DNA of 23,013 bases from positions 1 to 23,013 of the IMG/VR virus record IMGVR_UViG_3300031586_000022; one strand, 5' to 3'. Under the pieces are notes generated by a model. That model searched no databases and was not told the DNA's origin. It saw only the letters and a program-made list of their open reading frames with translations. The DNA comes from a virus. Positions 1-5,496 of this stretch are shown here, one piece after another. Made by a program: the position numbers and the translations under genes. Within the stretch, counting starts at the first letter, position 1; each line of letters starts with the position of its first letter.

Positions 1-110
1 CCAGGACCGCCGCCCGACCACTCGCGGACGAGGTTGTATGGAGGCGACGTCACGACGCACTCAACCGATTCGGTTTCTTGTCCTGAGTCATTGCGCTTTC
101 CTTTCTTCAT
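1..110 (-). CDS. DNA methyltransferase, N-terminal fragment
   Basis: Only the first 36 codons lie in the window; the gene runs off the left edge. From an ATG at 110-108 the translation begins MKKGKRNDSGQETESVEC and continues into VVTSPPYNLVREW. TSPPY is the catalytic motif IV of amino DNA methyltransferases (the S/T-PPY type, typical of N4-cytosine and some N6-adenine enzymes), preceded by the hydrophobic strand VECVV expected there. The motif sits very near the N-terminus, as in the beta-class arrangement where motif IV precedes the AdoMet site; the rest is not visible. The ATG overlaps the stop of the clamp-like gene as ATGA, so the two are probably co-translated. Likely role: modification of phage DNA to evade restriction. 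Target base and site cannot be told. Confidence 0.75.
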   Translation of the reverse strand, partial: MKKGKRNDSGQETESVECVVTSPPYNLVREWSGGGP

Positions 111-799
111 CCATCATTGAACGTCATTCTTCGAAGATCCTTGTCGTCGTTCGAGATGAGCTGCATGCCCATCACCATCGCCTTGACGTGCTGCCAGGGT
201 TTGTCCCCCTCCTCCTGCGCAAACACGATCTGAATCTTGTGCCCTTTCCCCTCTATTCCAACGACCGTCGGGCTGGTGGTGTCTATCACGCGAAGCAACA
301 CGGCCTTGCCCGGACAGTAATCGGCGAAGAACGTCAGCGCGCAAGCGAGCAGCTTGGGATCCACGCACACCTCGAGCCCGACCTTTTCTCGGGACCCCGG
401 CTCGACGACCTCCTCGACGGGCGGGAAGTTCTTATCCGTCTCAAACTCGCGCACCCGTCTTTCGACCGACCCCCTTTCCGTGCTCATTGTGGCGACAGGT
501 CCGTCATCGGTCTCCTCGATCGTTATCTGAATCGTCTCGTGTTCTTGTAGTAGATCTGCCCCGAGCTCGTCCGTTTCGGTTCGGTTGCGTGGCTGCGCGG
601 CCTCCTCGAACGCGTCTGCCGCGATCAGCATCTGGGGCACCTCCTCATCGACGTCGCCCACGATGACGGCCGCCTTACCGTCCGTCACCATCAGTTGACC
701 GTTGCGGATCGCGACCGCGTCTAACGCGTATCGGCGGCCTTCATCCCCGCACACCTTTACAATCTCCGCGACGTTCCGCCCAAACTTCAGCGTCTTCAT
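107..799 (-). CDS. Sliding-clamp-like (DnaN-like) protein, short
   Basis: A 230-residue acidic protein. The N-terminal part (FGRNVAEIV, RYALDAVAIRNGQLMVTDG) resembles a beta-clamp domain, where a strand-helix is followed by a 'known by this property, in this DNA' loop ending in TDG. The C-terminal part (DPKLLACALTFF, VLLRVID, then IQIVFA and MGMQL) resembles the last clamp domain, which usually ends in a MPMR/QL-like tail. Bacterial beta clamps are about 370 residues with three domains, so this would be a two-domain form; the match is divergent. An ATG at 799 is preferred over the GTG at 805 because AAGGGGAG sits 5 bases upstream of it. The gene is followed by the methyltransferase (ATGA overlap). 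It carries one copy of a 39-base repeat also found in the portal gene. Likely role: processivity factor or clamp mimic in replication or late transcription. Confidence 0.5.
   Translation of the reverse strand: MKTLKFGRNVAEIVKVCGDEGRRYALDAVAIRNGQLMVTDGKAAVIVGDVDEEVPQMLIAADAFEEAAQPRNRTETDELGADLLQEHETIQITIEETDDGPVATMSTERGSVERRVREFETDKNFPPVEEVVEPGSREKVGLEVCVDPKLLACALTFFADYCPGKAVLLRVIDTTSPTVVGIEGKGHKIQIVFAQEEGDKPWQHVKAMVMGMQLISNDDKDLRRMTFNDG
547..585 (-). repeat. 39-base direct repeat, copy A (in clamp-like gene)
   Basis: Positions 556-585 match 19743-19772 base for base (30 bases), and 547-554 match 19734-19741, with one mismatch between the blocks. Here it encodes ...RTETDELGAD... of the clamp-like protein; the other copy is read in a different frame in the portal gene. 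It contains an 8-base palindrome CGAGCTCG. Confidence 0.9.
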
Positions 800-817
800 C
801 TTCACTCCCCTTCCCTG

Positions 818-1066
818 TCATCCGGTGAGGTCAAGGCGCCTCGCGACCGTCTCGAGCCGCTCGAGCGAGACTAACGGAAACCGCCCCTGCTCAGCGGCGA
901 GCCGCCGCTTCGCGTCGCGCACGATCACCGCATCGCCCGCGAGGTCCGTCAGCTCGCCGTCCTTGAGCCGCCACAGAACCGGCGTCATCTCGGGCGTGCC
1001 GACCAGCCGCCGGAGCGTCTCCGTCAGAGACTCCTCGGCACAAAGTTCAACGTCGCGGTTCAACAT
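818..1066 (-). CDS. Hypothetical protein (82 aa)
   Basis: Small charged protein starting MLNRDVELCAEESLTETLRR and ending VARRLDLTG. I do not recognise a family. It starts at an ATG with a good Shine-Dalgarno, AAAGGGGGACAGG just upstream. It lies in the left operon between a 67-residue protein and the clamp-like gene, with short gaps (12 bases above, 18 below). There is no signal peptide or membrane segment. The C-terminal half is Arg/Leu-rich and probably helical. The ribosome binding site, tight packing and shared strand support it as a real gene; function unknown, probably early or replication-associated by position. Confidence 0.65.
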   Translation of the reverse strand: MLNRDVELCAEESLTETLRRLVGTPEMTPVLWRLKDGELTDLAGDAVIVRDAKRRLAAEQGRFPLVSLERLETVARRLDLTG

Positions 1067-1078
1067 CCTGTCCCCCTT

Positions 1079-1282
1079 TCATCTCGCGTCGTCCGTCCTC
1101 TTCAACGCAGCCTCCGCAATTCTGCGCGTCTGCTGCTCACCGGTCGCCTTCGTGATTTCGAGCAATGCTTTTCTGGCGTGCCGGAGGAGTGCGCGGAGGT
1201 GGACTTCTATACGCTGGCGTTTTACCGCGCGGTCATGCTCTCGATACAACTCCTCTTCATAACTCACGCCTTCATCCCTCAT
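1079..1282 (-). CDS. Hypothetical small helical protein (67 aa)
   Basis: Starts MRDEGVSYEEELYREHDRAV and continues as an Arg/Glu/Ala-rich, almost certainly all-helical protein without hydrophobic segments. The ATG overlaps the stop codon of the endolysin-like gene upstream (ATGA), a hallmark of coupled phage genes, which is the main reason to accept it. No family recognised. By position it could be a small accessory protein of the lysis or replication set, but nothing in the sequence shows this. Confidence 0.55.
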   Translation of the reverse strand: MRDEGVSYEEELYREHDRAVKRQRIEVHLRALLRHARKALLEITKATGEQQTRRIAEAALKRTDDAR

Positions 1283-1665
1283 CTTCGCTTTTGCTTATCC
1301 AGCTCCGCCTTCACCTTCCGCCAGTAATGGAGCGTCGCCGGTTTCTCCCTCCAACGCGGCCCGCCACCGTTGTGACAGCGTGCGAGCACCTCAAGGTCGC
1401 CCGACTCGTAGGCTCTCGGCGCCCATTTCCGCCAATAGGCCTTGACGATGAGCATCGAGAGCCGCCGATTGAAGACGTCGACCTCGTAGTCGAGTGCCTC
1501 CGCAATGGGGTTCCCCTCCTTCGCGAGCTGGTCGACCGCGTCGGTCCAATAGAGTCGGCCGATTTGGAGCGGTCCCCTTGAGGAGCCGTCGTCACCGATG
1601 GCGTCGTCGTCGCCTGAGGACTCGACCAGGACCATCGCCGCAAGAAGAAGGTCTATTGCCGTCAT
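1279..1665 (-). CDS. Lysozyme-like / lytic transglycosylase endolysin
   Basis: A 128-residue single-domain protein. The N-terminal helix carries VESSGDD, with E15 placed as the catalytic glutamate of SLT/goose-type lysozyme folds, followed by AIGDDGSSRGPLQI, the conserved glycine-rich turn and G-x-QI motif. The C-terminal part has ARCHNGGGPRW and YWRKV, like the HNGG...TLPYWxKV substrate-groove motif of this superfamily. It would cleave the peptidoglycan glycan strand. There is no signal peptide, so release would depend on a holin. ATG 1665 is chosen over GTG 1668 because GGGGG lies 6 bases upstream of it. Its ATG overlaps the preceding stop (TGATG) and its stop overlaps the next start. The best holin candidate lies about 5 kb away at 6591-6806. 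Confidence 0.75.
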   Translation of the reverse strand: MTAIDLLLAAMVLVESSGDDDAIGDDGSSRGPLQIGRLYWTDAVDQLAKEGNPIAEALDYEVDVFNRRLSMLIVKAYWRKWAPRAYESGDLEVLARCHNGGGPRWREKPATLHYWRKVKAELDKQKRR

Positions 1666-2204
1666 CACACACCCCCAGGGCCAAGTGCAAAGAGCAGGGC
1701 CTGTGCCGGCCTCTTCAGCCTAAGTTCCGGCACAGGCGTCTGCCCCGGCTCGGGACCGATACAGCGGCCGGTCGTCTTGGCGTCGGCCGACCGCCCCGGG
1801 CGACCGGACGCCGAGCCTGATTCCGTCCCCGTCCTCTCAGCTTCGCGACGCAGGCCCTCTGTGCGCGCCTGTGGCGTCTTCTCAGACCGGTCGGCAACAG
1901 GGTCGGGGTGTGCGCACTTCGGGGGAGGTCCAAGAGCCGCATAGAGGGCCGAAATGTGGGCGTATTCGGGCTTTTGAGCCGCAATTCCAAGAAGCACGCG
2001 CTTGTAGACGCAGTCGGCAGGCTGACACACCGCGTCAGAGCGCGCAATGCATCGGGATCCCACAAAATTAGCGCACTCGGCCCGGATGAAGCGCTTCAGA
2101 CTGACGCGGCGCGTCGTCCCGACGCGGCGTCGTGTCCCCGTTCCCTTGCGCTTGCTCAACTCAACCCCCGTTCTTGCCACAGACTTTCCGGCTGGCAGCG
2201 ACAC
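1665..2204 (-). CDS. Hypothetical Cys-rich basic protein
   Basis: About 179 residues with a GTG start 6 bases after the YegP-like stop; the start is uncertain because no strong Shine-Dalgarno is seen. Residues about 41-66 contain four cysteines in C-x7-C-x7-C-x4-C spacing (ECANFVGSRC ... CQPADC), resembling small zinc-binding or disulphide-rich domains common in phage early proteins. The remainder is Arg/Pro/Gly-rich and looks disordered. The stop overlaps the endolysin-like start (TGATG), which supports the frame at its 3' end. Function unknown; nucleic-acid binding through a zinc site is a reasonable guess only. Confidence 0.5.
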   Translation of the reverse strand: MSLPAGKSVARTGVELSKRKGTGTRRRVGTTRRVSLKRFIRAECANFVGSRCIARSDAVCQPADCVYKRVLLGIAAQKPEYAHISALYAALGPPPKCAHPDPVADRSEKTPQARTEGLRREAERTGTESGSASGRPGRSADAKTTGRCIGPEPGQTPVPELRLKRPAQALLFALGPGGV

Positions 2205-2210
2205 AGGGCG

Positions 2211-2381
2211 TCACGGCCGAATAAGAGCCTCGACCAGAAGAAGAGCTGCGGTGCGCGCCGCTCTCTCTGCATCGATCTTCCGCGTGTGCCCCTCGGGCGG
2301 GATGACGATCTCGCCATTCTCGGCGACGACGCGCCATCGCCATTCACCTGCCTCGTCCTGATACACTTCCATTCGTGCCAT
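2211..2381 (-). CDS. YegP/DUF1508-like small protein
   Basis: 56 residues: MEVYQDEAGEWRWRVVAENGEIV is the single YegP-type repeat, in which a two-stranded E-W-R-W-R-x-x-A-x-N-G-E-I core is diagnostic. It continues with IDAERAARTAALLL as a helix. The family is small, widespread and of unclear function. The ATG at 2381 has GGAGAAGACG directly upstream; a longer upstream reading would run through the terminator hairpin and Arg-rich nonsense and is rejected. The gene begins only 16 bases after the terminator at 2397-2437, so its transcription probably depends on read-through. Confidence 0.7.
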   Translation of the reverse strand: MARMEVYQDEAGEWRWRVVAENGEIVIPPEGHTRKIDAERAARTAALLLVEALIRP

Positions 2382-2396
2382 CGTCTTCTCCAAGAC

Positions 2397-2437
2397 AAAA
2401 CCCCCGGCAGCCGCTTGAGAGGGTGGACTGCCGGGGG
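2397..2437 (-). terminator. Intrinsic terminator between HTH regulator and left operon
   Basis: Read on the minus strand, CCCCCGGCAG (2437-2428) pairs perfectly with CTGCCGGGGG (2410-2401), a 10-bp GC-rich stem with a 17-base loop followed at once by TTTTG (2400-2396). This has the form of a Rho-independent terminator, with a short U-tract. It lies downstream of the HTH gene and 16 bases before the YegP-like ATG, leaving no room for a promoter between them. That suggests regulated read-through into the left operon. Confidence 0.8.
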
Positions 2438-2514
2438 CGGAAAGGAGGACGCGGACGCCCTCGAAACGGATTTCCGATATATTATCCGACGTTACGCCCG
2501 AAATAAAAAAGCCG

Positions 2515-2808
2515 TCAGCCCCGACTCTCTTCCTTCGCTTTTGCCGCCTCCTGTGCGATCTCTGCAGCCAGCTCTTTGATCCTCTTCTCGGGGACCTCGT
2601 AAAGGAACTCCCCGCTTTGTTCATCCAGGACGACCTTTGCCCCGATGGCCTGAGCCAGCGCGACAACCCCTTTGCGGCCCATCTGAGCCGTCCCCCGCAT
2701 CACGGAACCCAAATAGCTCTGGCTGAGCCCCGCCCGGCCCGCCAGGGCCGTTTGCTCGCGGATGCCACGTGCGATTCGTCGCAAAACGTCCCGAATGCTC
2801 AACGTCAT
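2515..2808 (-). CDS. Cro/CI-type HTH transcriptional regulator
   Basis: 97 residues. Residues about 16-56 (REQTALAGRAGLSQSYLGSV, then a basic turn, then VVALAQAIG) form a helix-turn-helix of the Cro/CI (XRE) family, with recognition helix SQSYLGSVMRG. A short beta segment (VVLDEQSGEFLYEV) and a Lys/Glu/Ala-rich helical tail follow. There is no peptidase domain, so it resembles Cro or a small repressor rather than a full CI. The ATG at 2808 has GGAGG six bases upstream. It is divergent from the plus-strand pair at 2991-3913 and sits behind a good sigma70-like promoter (2826-2855), so it likely controls this divergent region. Confidence 0.75.
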   Translation of the reverse strand: MTLSIRDVLRRIARGIREQTALAGRAGLSQSYLGSVMRGTAQMGRKGVVALAQAIGAKVVLDEQSGEFLYEVPEKRIKELAAEIAQEAAKAKEESRG

Positions 2809-2825
2809 CCATTGCCTCCGCGTGA

Positions 2826-2855
2826 ACTTTACCTGAAGGCCCGGGGCCGTGTCAA
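2826..2855 (-). promoter_or_regulatory. Candidate sigma70-like promoter for the HTH gene
   Basis: On the minus strand there is a consensus -35 TTGACA (2855-2850), an 18-base spacer and a -10 TAAAGT (2831-2826), matching four of six positions. The start would fall near 2819, giving a very short leader with the Shine-Dalgarno close to the 5' end. The spacer contains the self-complementary run GGCCCCGGGCC, which could serve as an operator. Confidence 0.55.
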
Positions 2856-2886
2856 GAAGAAAATCAGAAAAAAGTCATATTGCTCC

Positions 2887-2915
2887 TTGCGCTGCCCTCC
2901 CCCGTCGGTCATACT
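2887..2915 (+). promoter_or_regulatory. Weak candidate promoter for the plus-strand pair
   Basis: TTGCGC (2887-2892), a 17-base spacer and CATACT (2910-2915) lie about 75 bases upstream of the ATG at 2991. The matches are partial (3/6 and 4/6). The 182-base divergent gap 2809-2990 must hold a plus-strand promoter, but this one is only the best-looking candidate. Confidence 0.3.
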
Positions 2916-2990
2916 ACATGTGCTGTTGAACCGATTAGGGAGGAGGATGTGCTTTATCTGCTGCTCATTGGAGGAACGGAGGTCAGGTGA

Positions 2991-3494
2991 ATGAGCATCT
3001 TCTTGACGAAAAAGGGAGAACCTCGCAAAAACCGCGTGGACAGGTCGACGAAACTGTCCGTGACATTCAGCGAGGGATATGTGGAAGGCTGGACGATCCG
3101 TGTGTTGGAGGCTTTCAAGGAAGCTCTCGATATTCGGCTGACCGAACTCATTCGGAGCGATCCCGAGAACCCGAAGAGCAAGCAGACTATCCTTGCATGG
3201 ACGGAGGGTTTGCCGCCCTGCTATGCCTTCGGCCCAGGGGACATTTTCTACGACACGCGCGCGGCTTACGAACTCCCCTGGGGTGAAGCTCTGTCTCGAT
3301 TGGGCTTTGCCATTCAGATCCAAGAGGCGAGCCCCGATGATTTCGGCGAGGGTAGGAAGCAGCCGGGTTGGGTCAGGGCCAACATCTATCGGCCGGACCG
3401 GTCTGGAGGGGCGTTACGCTTTGAGCGCGAGATCCTCGTGAGCCAGGATGAGTTTGTGAACATCCTGAAGACGGGCGACCTGGGCAAACCGTGA
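2991..3494 (+). CDS. Hypothetical protein, plus-strand island
   Basis: 167 residues, starting MSIFLTKKGEPRKNRVDRST. The N-terminus is basic and the centre is mixed alpha/beta with a Trp/Pro/Gly-rich loop (AWTEGLPPCYAFGPGDIFYD). No family recognised, and no signal peptide or membrane segment is visible. The ATG is preceded by GGAGGTCAGGTGA. It is the first of two plus-strand genes in an otherwise minus-strand genome, divergent from the HTH regulator. That layout resembles lysogenic-conversion (moron) or lysogeny-maintenance genes. It is followed, after 29 bases, by a membrane protein that may be its partner. Function is not inferred beyond this context. Confidence 0.7.
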   Translation: MSIFLTKKGEPRKNRVDRSTKLSVTFSEGYVEGWTIRVLEAFKEALDIRLTELIRSDPENPKSKQTILAWTEGLPPCYAFGPGDIFYDTRAAYELPWGEALSRLGFAIQIQEASPDDFGEGRKQPGWVRANIYRPDRSGGALRFEREILVSQDEFVNILKTGDLGKP

Positions 3495-3523
3495 ACACAA
3501 AAGAAGAATGGAGGAGACAAAGC

Positions 3524-3913
3524 ATGCGACGAATATTAACCGTTTCTGTGGTTCTGCTCATTCTCCTCGGCAGCGCTTCCCCCCTGTGGGCCGATGCGGC
3601 TGCTGACGTTGAAAAAACTGTGCGAGAGGCCGAGATGTTCTTTTATACGCAACTGCTCAAGGTCTATGTCCTTGGCCTTCTCGGTTCGCTTCCCTATTTC
3701 CTGCTCTTGGCGCTTGTTCTCTATCTGGTGCTCAAGCCTGTCGTCGCCGAGCTGAAGGGCATCAACGCGCGGCTGCCGAGGGTAGGACGTCCGGACGCTG
3801 CCGTGCCCGAGCAGATCAACGCCGTCGCCCAGCAGGTCTACCAGCTTCAGCAGACACTTGAGACGAACGCGAGGACGGAGCCGATGAAAAGGATGGGGTC
3901 AGAACGGGGATAA
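3524..3913 (+). CDS. Small membrane protein with signal sequence
   Basis: 129 residues from ATG 3524, chosen over the GTG at 3491 (which overlaps the upstream stop) because GGAGGAGACAAAGC lies directly before it and because it puts a signal-like segment at the N-terminus. MRRILTVSVVLLILLGSASP is a basic-hydrophobic leader with a likely cleavage near WADA. Residues about 47-72 (LYVLGLLG-like, then YFLLLALVLYLVL) form a long transmembrane helix, followed by a Gln-rich, probably coiled-coil tail (QINAVAQQVYQLQQTLE). It would be anchored in the inner membrane. With the preceding gene it forms the plus-strand island; superinfection exclusion is possible but not shown. It ends 27 bases from the convergent nuclease gene. 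Confidence 0.7.
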   Translation: MRRILTVSVVLLILLGSASPLWADAAADVEKTVREAEMFFYTQLLKVYVLGLLGSLPYFLLLALVLYLVLKPVVAELKGINARLPRVGRPDAAVPEQINAVAQQVYQLQQTLETNARTEPMKRMGSERG

Positions 3914-3940
3914 TTCGTAGGGCAACGGTCTTCAAGACCA

Positions 3941-4303
3941 TCATCGGGACCCCTCTCTGAGCAGCTCACCGACATTGCGGCCATCAACATAGACGTTCGC
4001 CCTCAGCCTTCCGAAGTGATCGCGCTTGCGGGGGCCGGGGAAGGAGAGACGCACGACCCGGCCGGCAATCAACTTCTCAAGCGCCGCCTTCGCCTCGGGA
4101 CCCCCCTTCTCGCGGGGTTCCGGTGCATCGAAATCCGCGATCCGCACCGATGTCTCCTCGCCATCATACATCACCGTGAACGTGTCGCCGTCGATGACTC
4201 GCAGGACCTCGAAGTCGCGGACCGTGACCTCGCGGGTCTCGCGTCGTGAACATCCCGCCAGCGCCAGAATCATCAGACATACCGAGAAACATCGCCTCAT
4301 CAT
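3941..4303 (-). CDS. Lipoprotein thermonuclease (SNase-like)
   Basis: 120 residues. MMRRCFSVCLMILALAGC is a lipoprotein signal with lipobox LAGC (Cys18). The rest matches the Staphylococcal nuclease OB-fold: VIDGDTFTV (Asp38/Asp40), VRIADFDAPE (Arg54, Asp59, Glu62, corresponding to the catalytic Arg35, Asp40 and Glu43 of nuclease) and FGRLRANVYVDG (Arg99, like Arg87). All key residues appear present, so it should be an active Ca2+-dependent nuclease on the periplasmic or outer surface. At about 100 residues after the lipid Cys it is a minimal domain. The ATG at 4303 overlaps the upstream HTH stop (TGATG). It could attack incoming DNA (exclusion) or scavenge host DNA; which is not known. Confidence 0.85.
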   Translation of the reverse strand: MMRRCFSVCLMILALAGCSRRETREVTVRDFEVLRVIDGDTFTVMYDGEETSVRIADFDAPEPREKGGPEAKAALEKLIAGRVVRLSFPGPRKRDHFGRLRANVYVDGRNVGELLREGSR

Positions 4304-4785
4304 CAAGCCAGCTTTCTGATGGCGATTGCCACGTGAAGGGGAATCCGCCTCGACCCGGATAACCACCGCTGAACCGCTGGCTGGGTTACCCCAAGGACAT
4401 CGGCAAGTTCGGTCTGCGTCCAGCCTTTGAGGGCCATTGCCTTCTTCATTTCATCCGGCTTCATTTGCGATTTCTCTCCCCACCAGGGGGGAATAAACAT
4501 GACGTGTCCGTCCTCGCGGATGTTGTGCGCGGCTGCTGCGTGGACCTCCGACCATCTTGATGGGAATCCGAAGGCGGAGGCAATGCCTCTCAATGTCCCC
4601 TCGACGTGCGCGGCCAATTCATCATCAAGCGGCGGATGACCGTTTACAGCTCGAACCCTTTTGAGAACAGCAGCGCACTCGATGCGAGCCCCTTTCTGCT
4701 CTGCGCTACATCGGCCGTGACGGGCCATCGACTTGCTGAGCGCGAGCCACCCGCGCAGCATGCTCATTGCGTCTCTGCGTTTCAC
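4303..4785 (-). CDS. HTH protein with unknown N-terminal domain
   Basis: 160 residues with a GTG start at 4785, supported by GAGGAGGACAAATC directly upstream and by GTGA overlap with the previous gene's stop. Residues about 1-105 are unrecognised (helical, with FIPPWWGEKSQ at the end). Residues about 108-160 are a compact helix-turn-helix (LKGWTQTELADVLGVTQPAV, then RWLSGSRRIP) of the Cro/XRE type with recognition helix TQPAVQRWLSGS. A second ATG at the start of the HTH part has GGGGAG about 11 bases upstream, so a shorter HTH-only product is possible. It is coupled to the lipoprotein nuclease downstream and is likely a DNA-binding regulator. Confidence 0.7.
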   Translation of the reverse strand: MKRRDAMSMLRGWLALSKSMARHGRCSAEQKGARIECAAVLKRVRAVNGHPPLDDELAAHVEGTLRGIASAFGFPSRWSEVHAAAAHNIREDGHVMFIPPWWGEKSQMKPDEMKKAMALKGWTQTELADVLGVTQPAVQRWLSGSRRIPLHVAIAIRKLA

Positions 4786-5156
4786 GATTTGTCCTCCTCA
4801 AGTTTCTTTTGATACAGCCACTCGGGAATCACAAGTTGGTCAAGATGCGCCATCGACCTCTCCATGACTGTGACCTGGCTCTTGGGGAACCAACCTGAGA
4901 TGAGTTCTCCAGACTCGGCTTTTCCCGAGAACAGCACCGCCTTCTCGGTTTCGCGCTTGACGCGACCGGTTAAGGAAACGTTGACTGGCCTGCCAGCGTC
5001 GCGCGCTTGGTATTCGGCGAACTTCTTCGCTCGCGAGACCACGTCATCCGGGTAAAAGCTGCCGTCTCGGAGCGTTCTCTGGCCGACTGCCAAGCATTGA
5101 GCAACCCTCTGCAGCGACCAGGTGCGACCGTCCGCGCTTTTGAACTTGATCTTCAT
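4782..5156 (-). CDS. Hypothetical protein, possible OB-fold domain
   Basis: 124 residues. The N-terminal part is SADGRTWSLQRVAQCLAVGQ. The centre, ETEKAVLFSGKAESGELISG followed by WFPKSQVTV, has the T-x-K-A-x-L...W-x-P-K-S-Q pattern seen in small phage proteins with a beta-barrel, often described as single-strand-binding-like. VIPEWLYQKKL near the end fits the same group. The ATG has AAAGGGGGAAAGCG upstream and lies behind a strong promoter with a palindromic operator, so this is the first gene of a three-gene set (this, HTH, nuclease) with overlapping stops and starts. Nucleic-acid binding is an inference from the motif only. Confidence 0.65.
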   Translation of the reverse strand: MKIKFKSADGRTWSLQRVAQCLAVGQRTLRDGSFYPDDVVSRAKKFAEYQARDAGRPVNVSLTGRVKRETEKAVLFSGKAESGELISGWFPKSQVTVMERSMAHLDQLVIPEWLYQKKLEEDKS

Positions 5157-5178
5157 CGCTTTCCCCCTTTCCGCACAT

Positions 5179-5206
5179 ATTATACCAGTGGTATCGGGAC
5201 AGTCAA
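5179..5206 (-). promoter_or_regulatory. Strong promoter with overlapping palindromic operator
   Basis: Minus strand: -35 TTGACT (5206-5201), a 16-base spacer and a perfect -10 TATAAT (5184-5179), about 23 bases upstream of the ATG at 5156. The palindrome ATACCA-C-TGGTAT (5194-5182) overlaps the spacer and half of the -10, an ideal place for a repressor to block polymerase. The motif GGTATAAT recurs at 5231-5224. The HTH proteins at 4303-4785 or 2515-2808 are candidate binders. Confidence 0.75.
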
Positions 5207-5279
5207 GGGAAAAACGGAAAGAAATTATACCGTCGTCATAACATCAGGGATGCCAAGGGGTTAGGGAGCAAGGTTTTTG

Positions 5280-5302
5280 GCTGCAAAATGTGATTTTGCA
5301 GC
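5280..5302. repeat. Perfect 10-bp inverted repeat
   Basis: GCTGCAAAAT and ATTTTGCAGC flank a GTG triplet. No T-tract follows on either strand, so it is not a canonical terminator; it may be an operator or a structured part of a leader. Confidence 0.8.
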
Positions 5303-5414
5303 TTGGGGCTATACGCGAGCCGGACAGAAATTGGGGGTGACGTAAGTCTTTGGGGCTCAAGAGGTTATGGTGAAGGGGCATAAAACGTGTTGCATAACGT
5401 CGGCGCAGAAGGGT

Positions 5415-5454
5415 GCTCGAGCGGGCGAAGGGAGCGACCCGCTCGAGCGGTCGC
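5415..5454. repeat. Nested inverted repeats (11-bp stem plus overlapping palindrome)
   Basis: GCTCGAGCGGG (5415-5425) and CCCGCTCGAGC (5438-5448) pair perfectly around a 12-base loop. The right arm also belongs to a near-perfect palindrome at 5434-5454 (GCGACCCGCTC / GAGCGGTCGC, one extra C), so two alternative structures compete. It lies about 50 bases past the lipoprotein stop. No U-run follows, so if it ends late transcription it would not be by the standard intrinsic route. Confidence 0.75.
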
Positions 5455-5496
5455 CGAACCCCGGGGAAAAGGCCCGACGGTTTCTCCACGCGGTCG

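Larger units (their letters stand above)
5157..5496. other. Gene-free regulatory interval
   Basis: About 340 bases between the lipoprotein gene and the next minus-strand gene. No ORF here has a ribosome binding site or plausible protein. It contains a strong minus-strand promoter with an overlapping palindrome (5179-5206), a second GGTATAAT motif (5222-5231) without a well-spaced -35, a perfect 10-bp inverted repeat (5280-5302) and an 11-bp inverted repeat with an alternative overlapping palindrome (5415-5454). It probably separates the late operon from the regulatory genes, and an origin or attachment site is possible but unproven. Confidence 0.6.

Noticed and set aside
2382-2666. Longer reading of the YegP-like frame upstream to 2666
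   Set aside because: It would cross the terminator and overlap the HTH gene with Arg/Ser-rich nonsense; the ATG at 2381 has a good ribosome binding site.
3927-3939. GGTCTTCAAGACC resembling a tRNA anticodon arm with TCA anticodon, a possible attachment-site remnant
   Set aside because: No matching acceptor, D or T arm can be found around it, the anticodon stem has a mismatch beyond three pairs, and no integrase is nearby. It is just a small palindrome between convergent genes.
5224-5256. Second promoter using TATAAT at 5229-5224
   Set aside because: The only -35-like hexamer, TTGGCA at 5256-5251, is 21 bases away, too far for a standard promoter. The motif is recorded only as a repeat of GGTATAAT.
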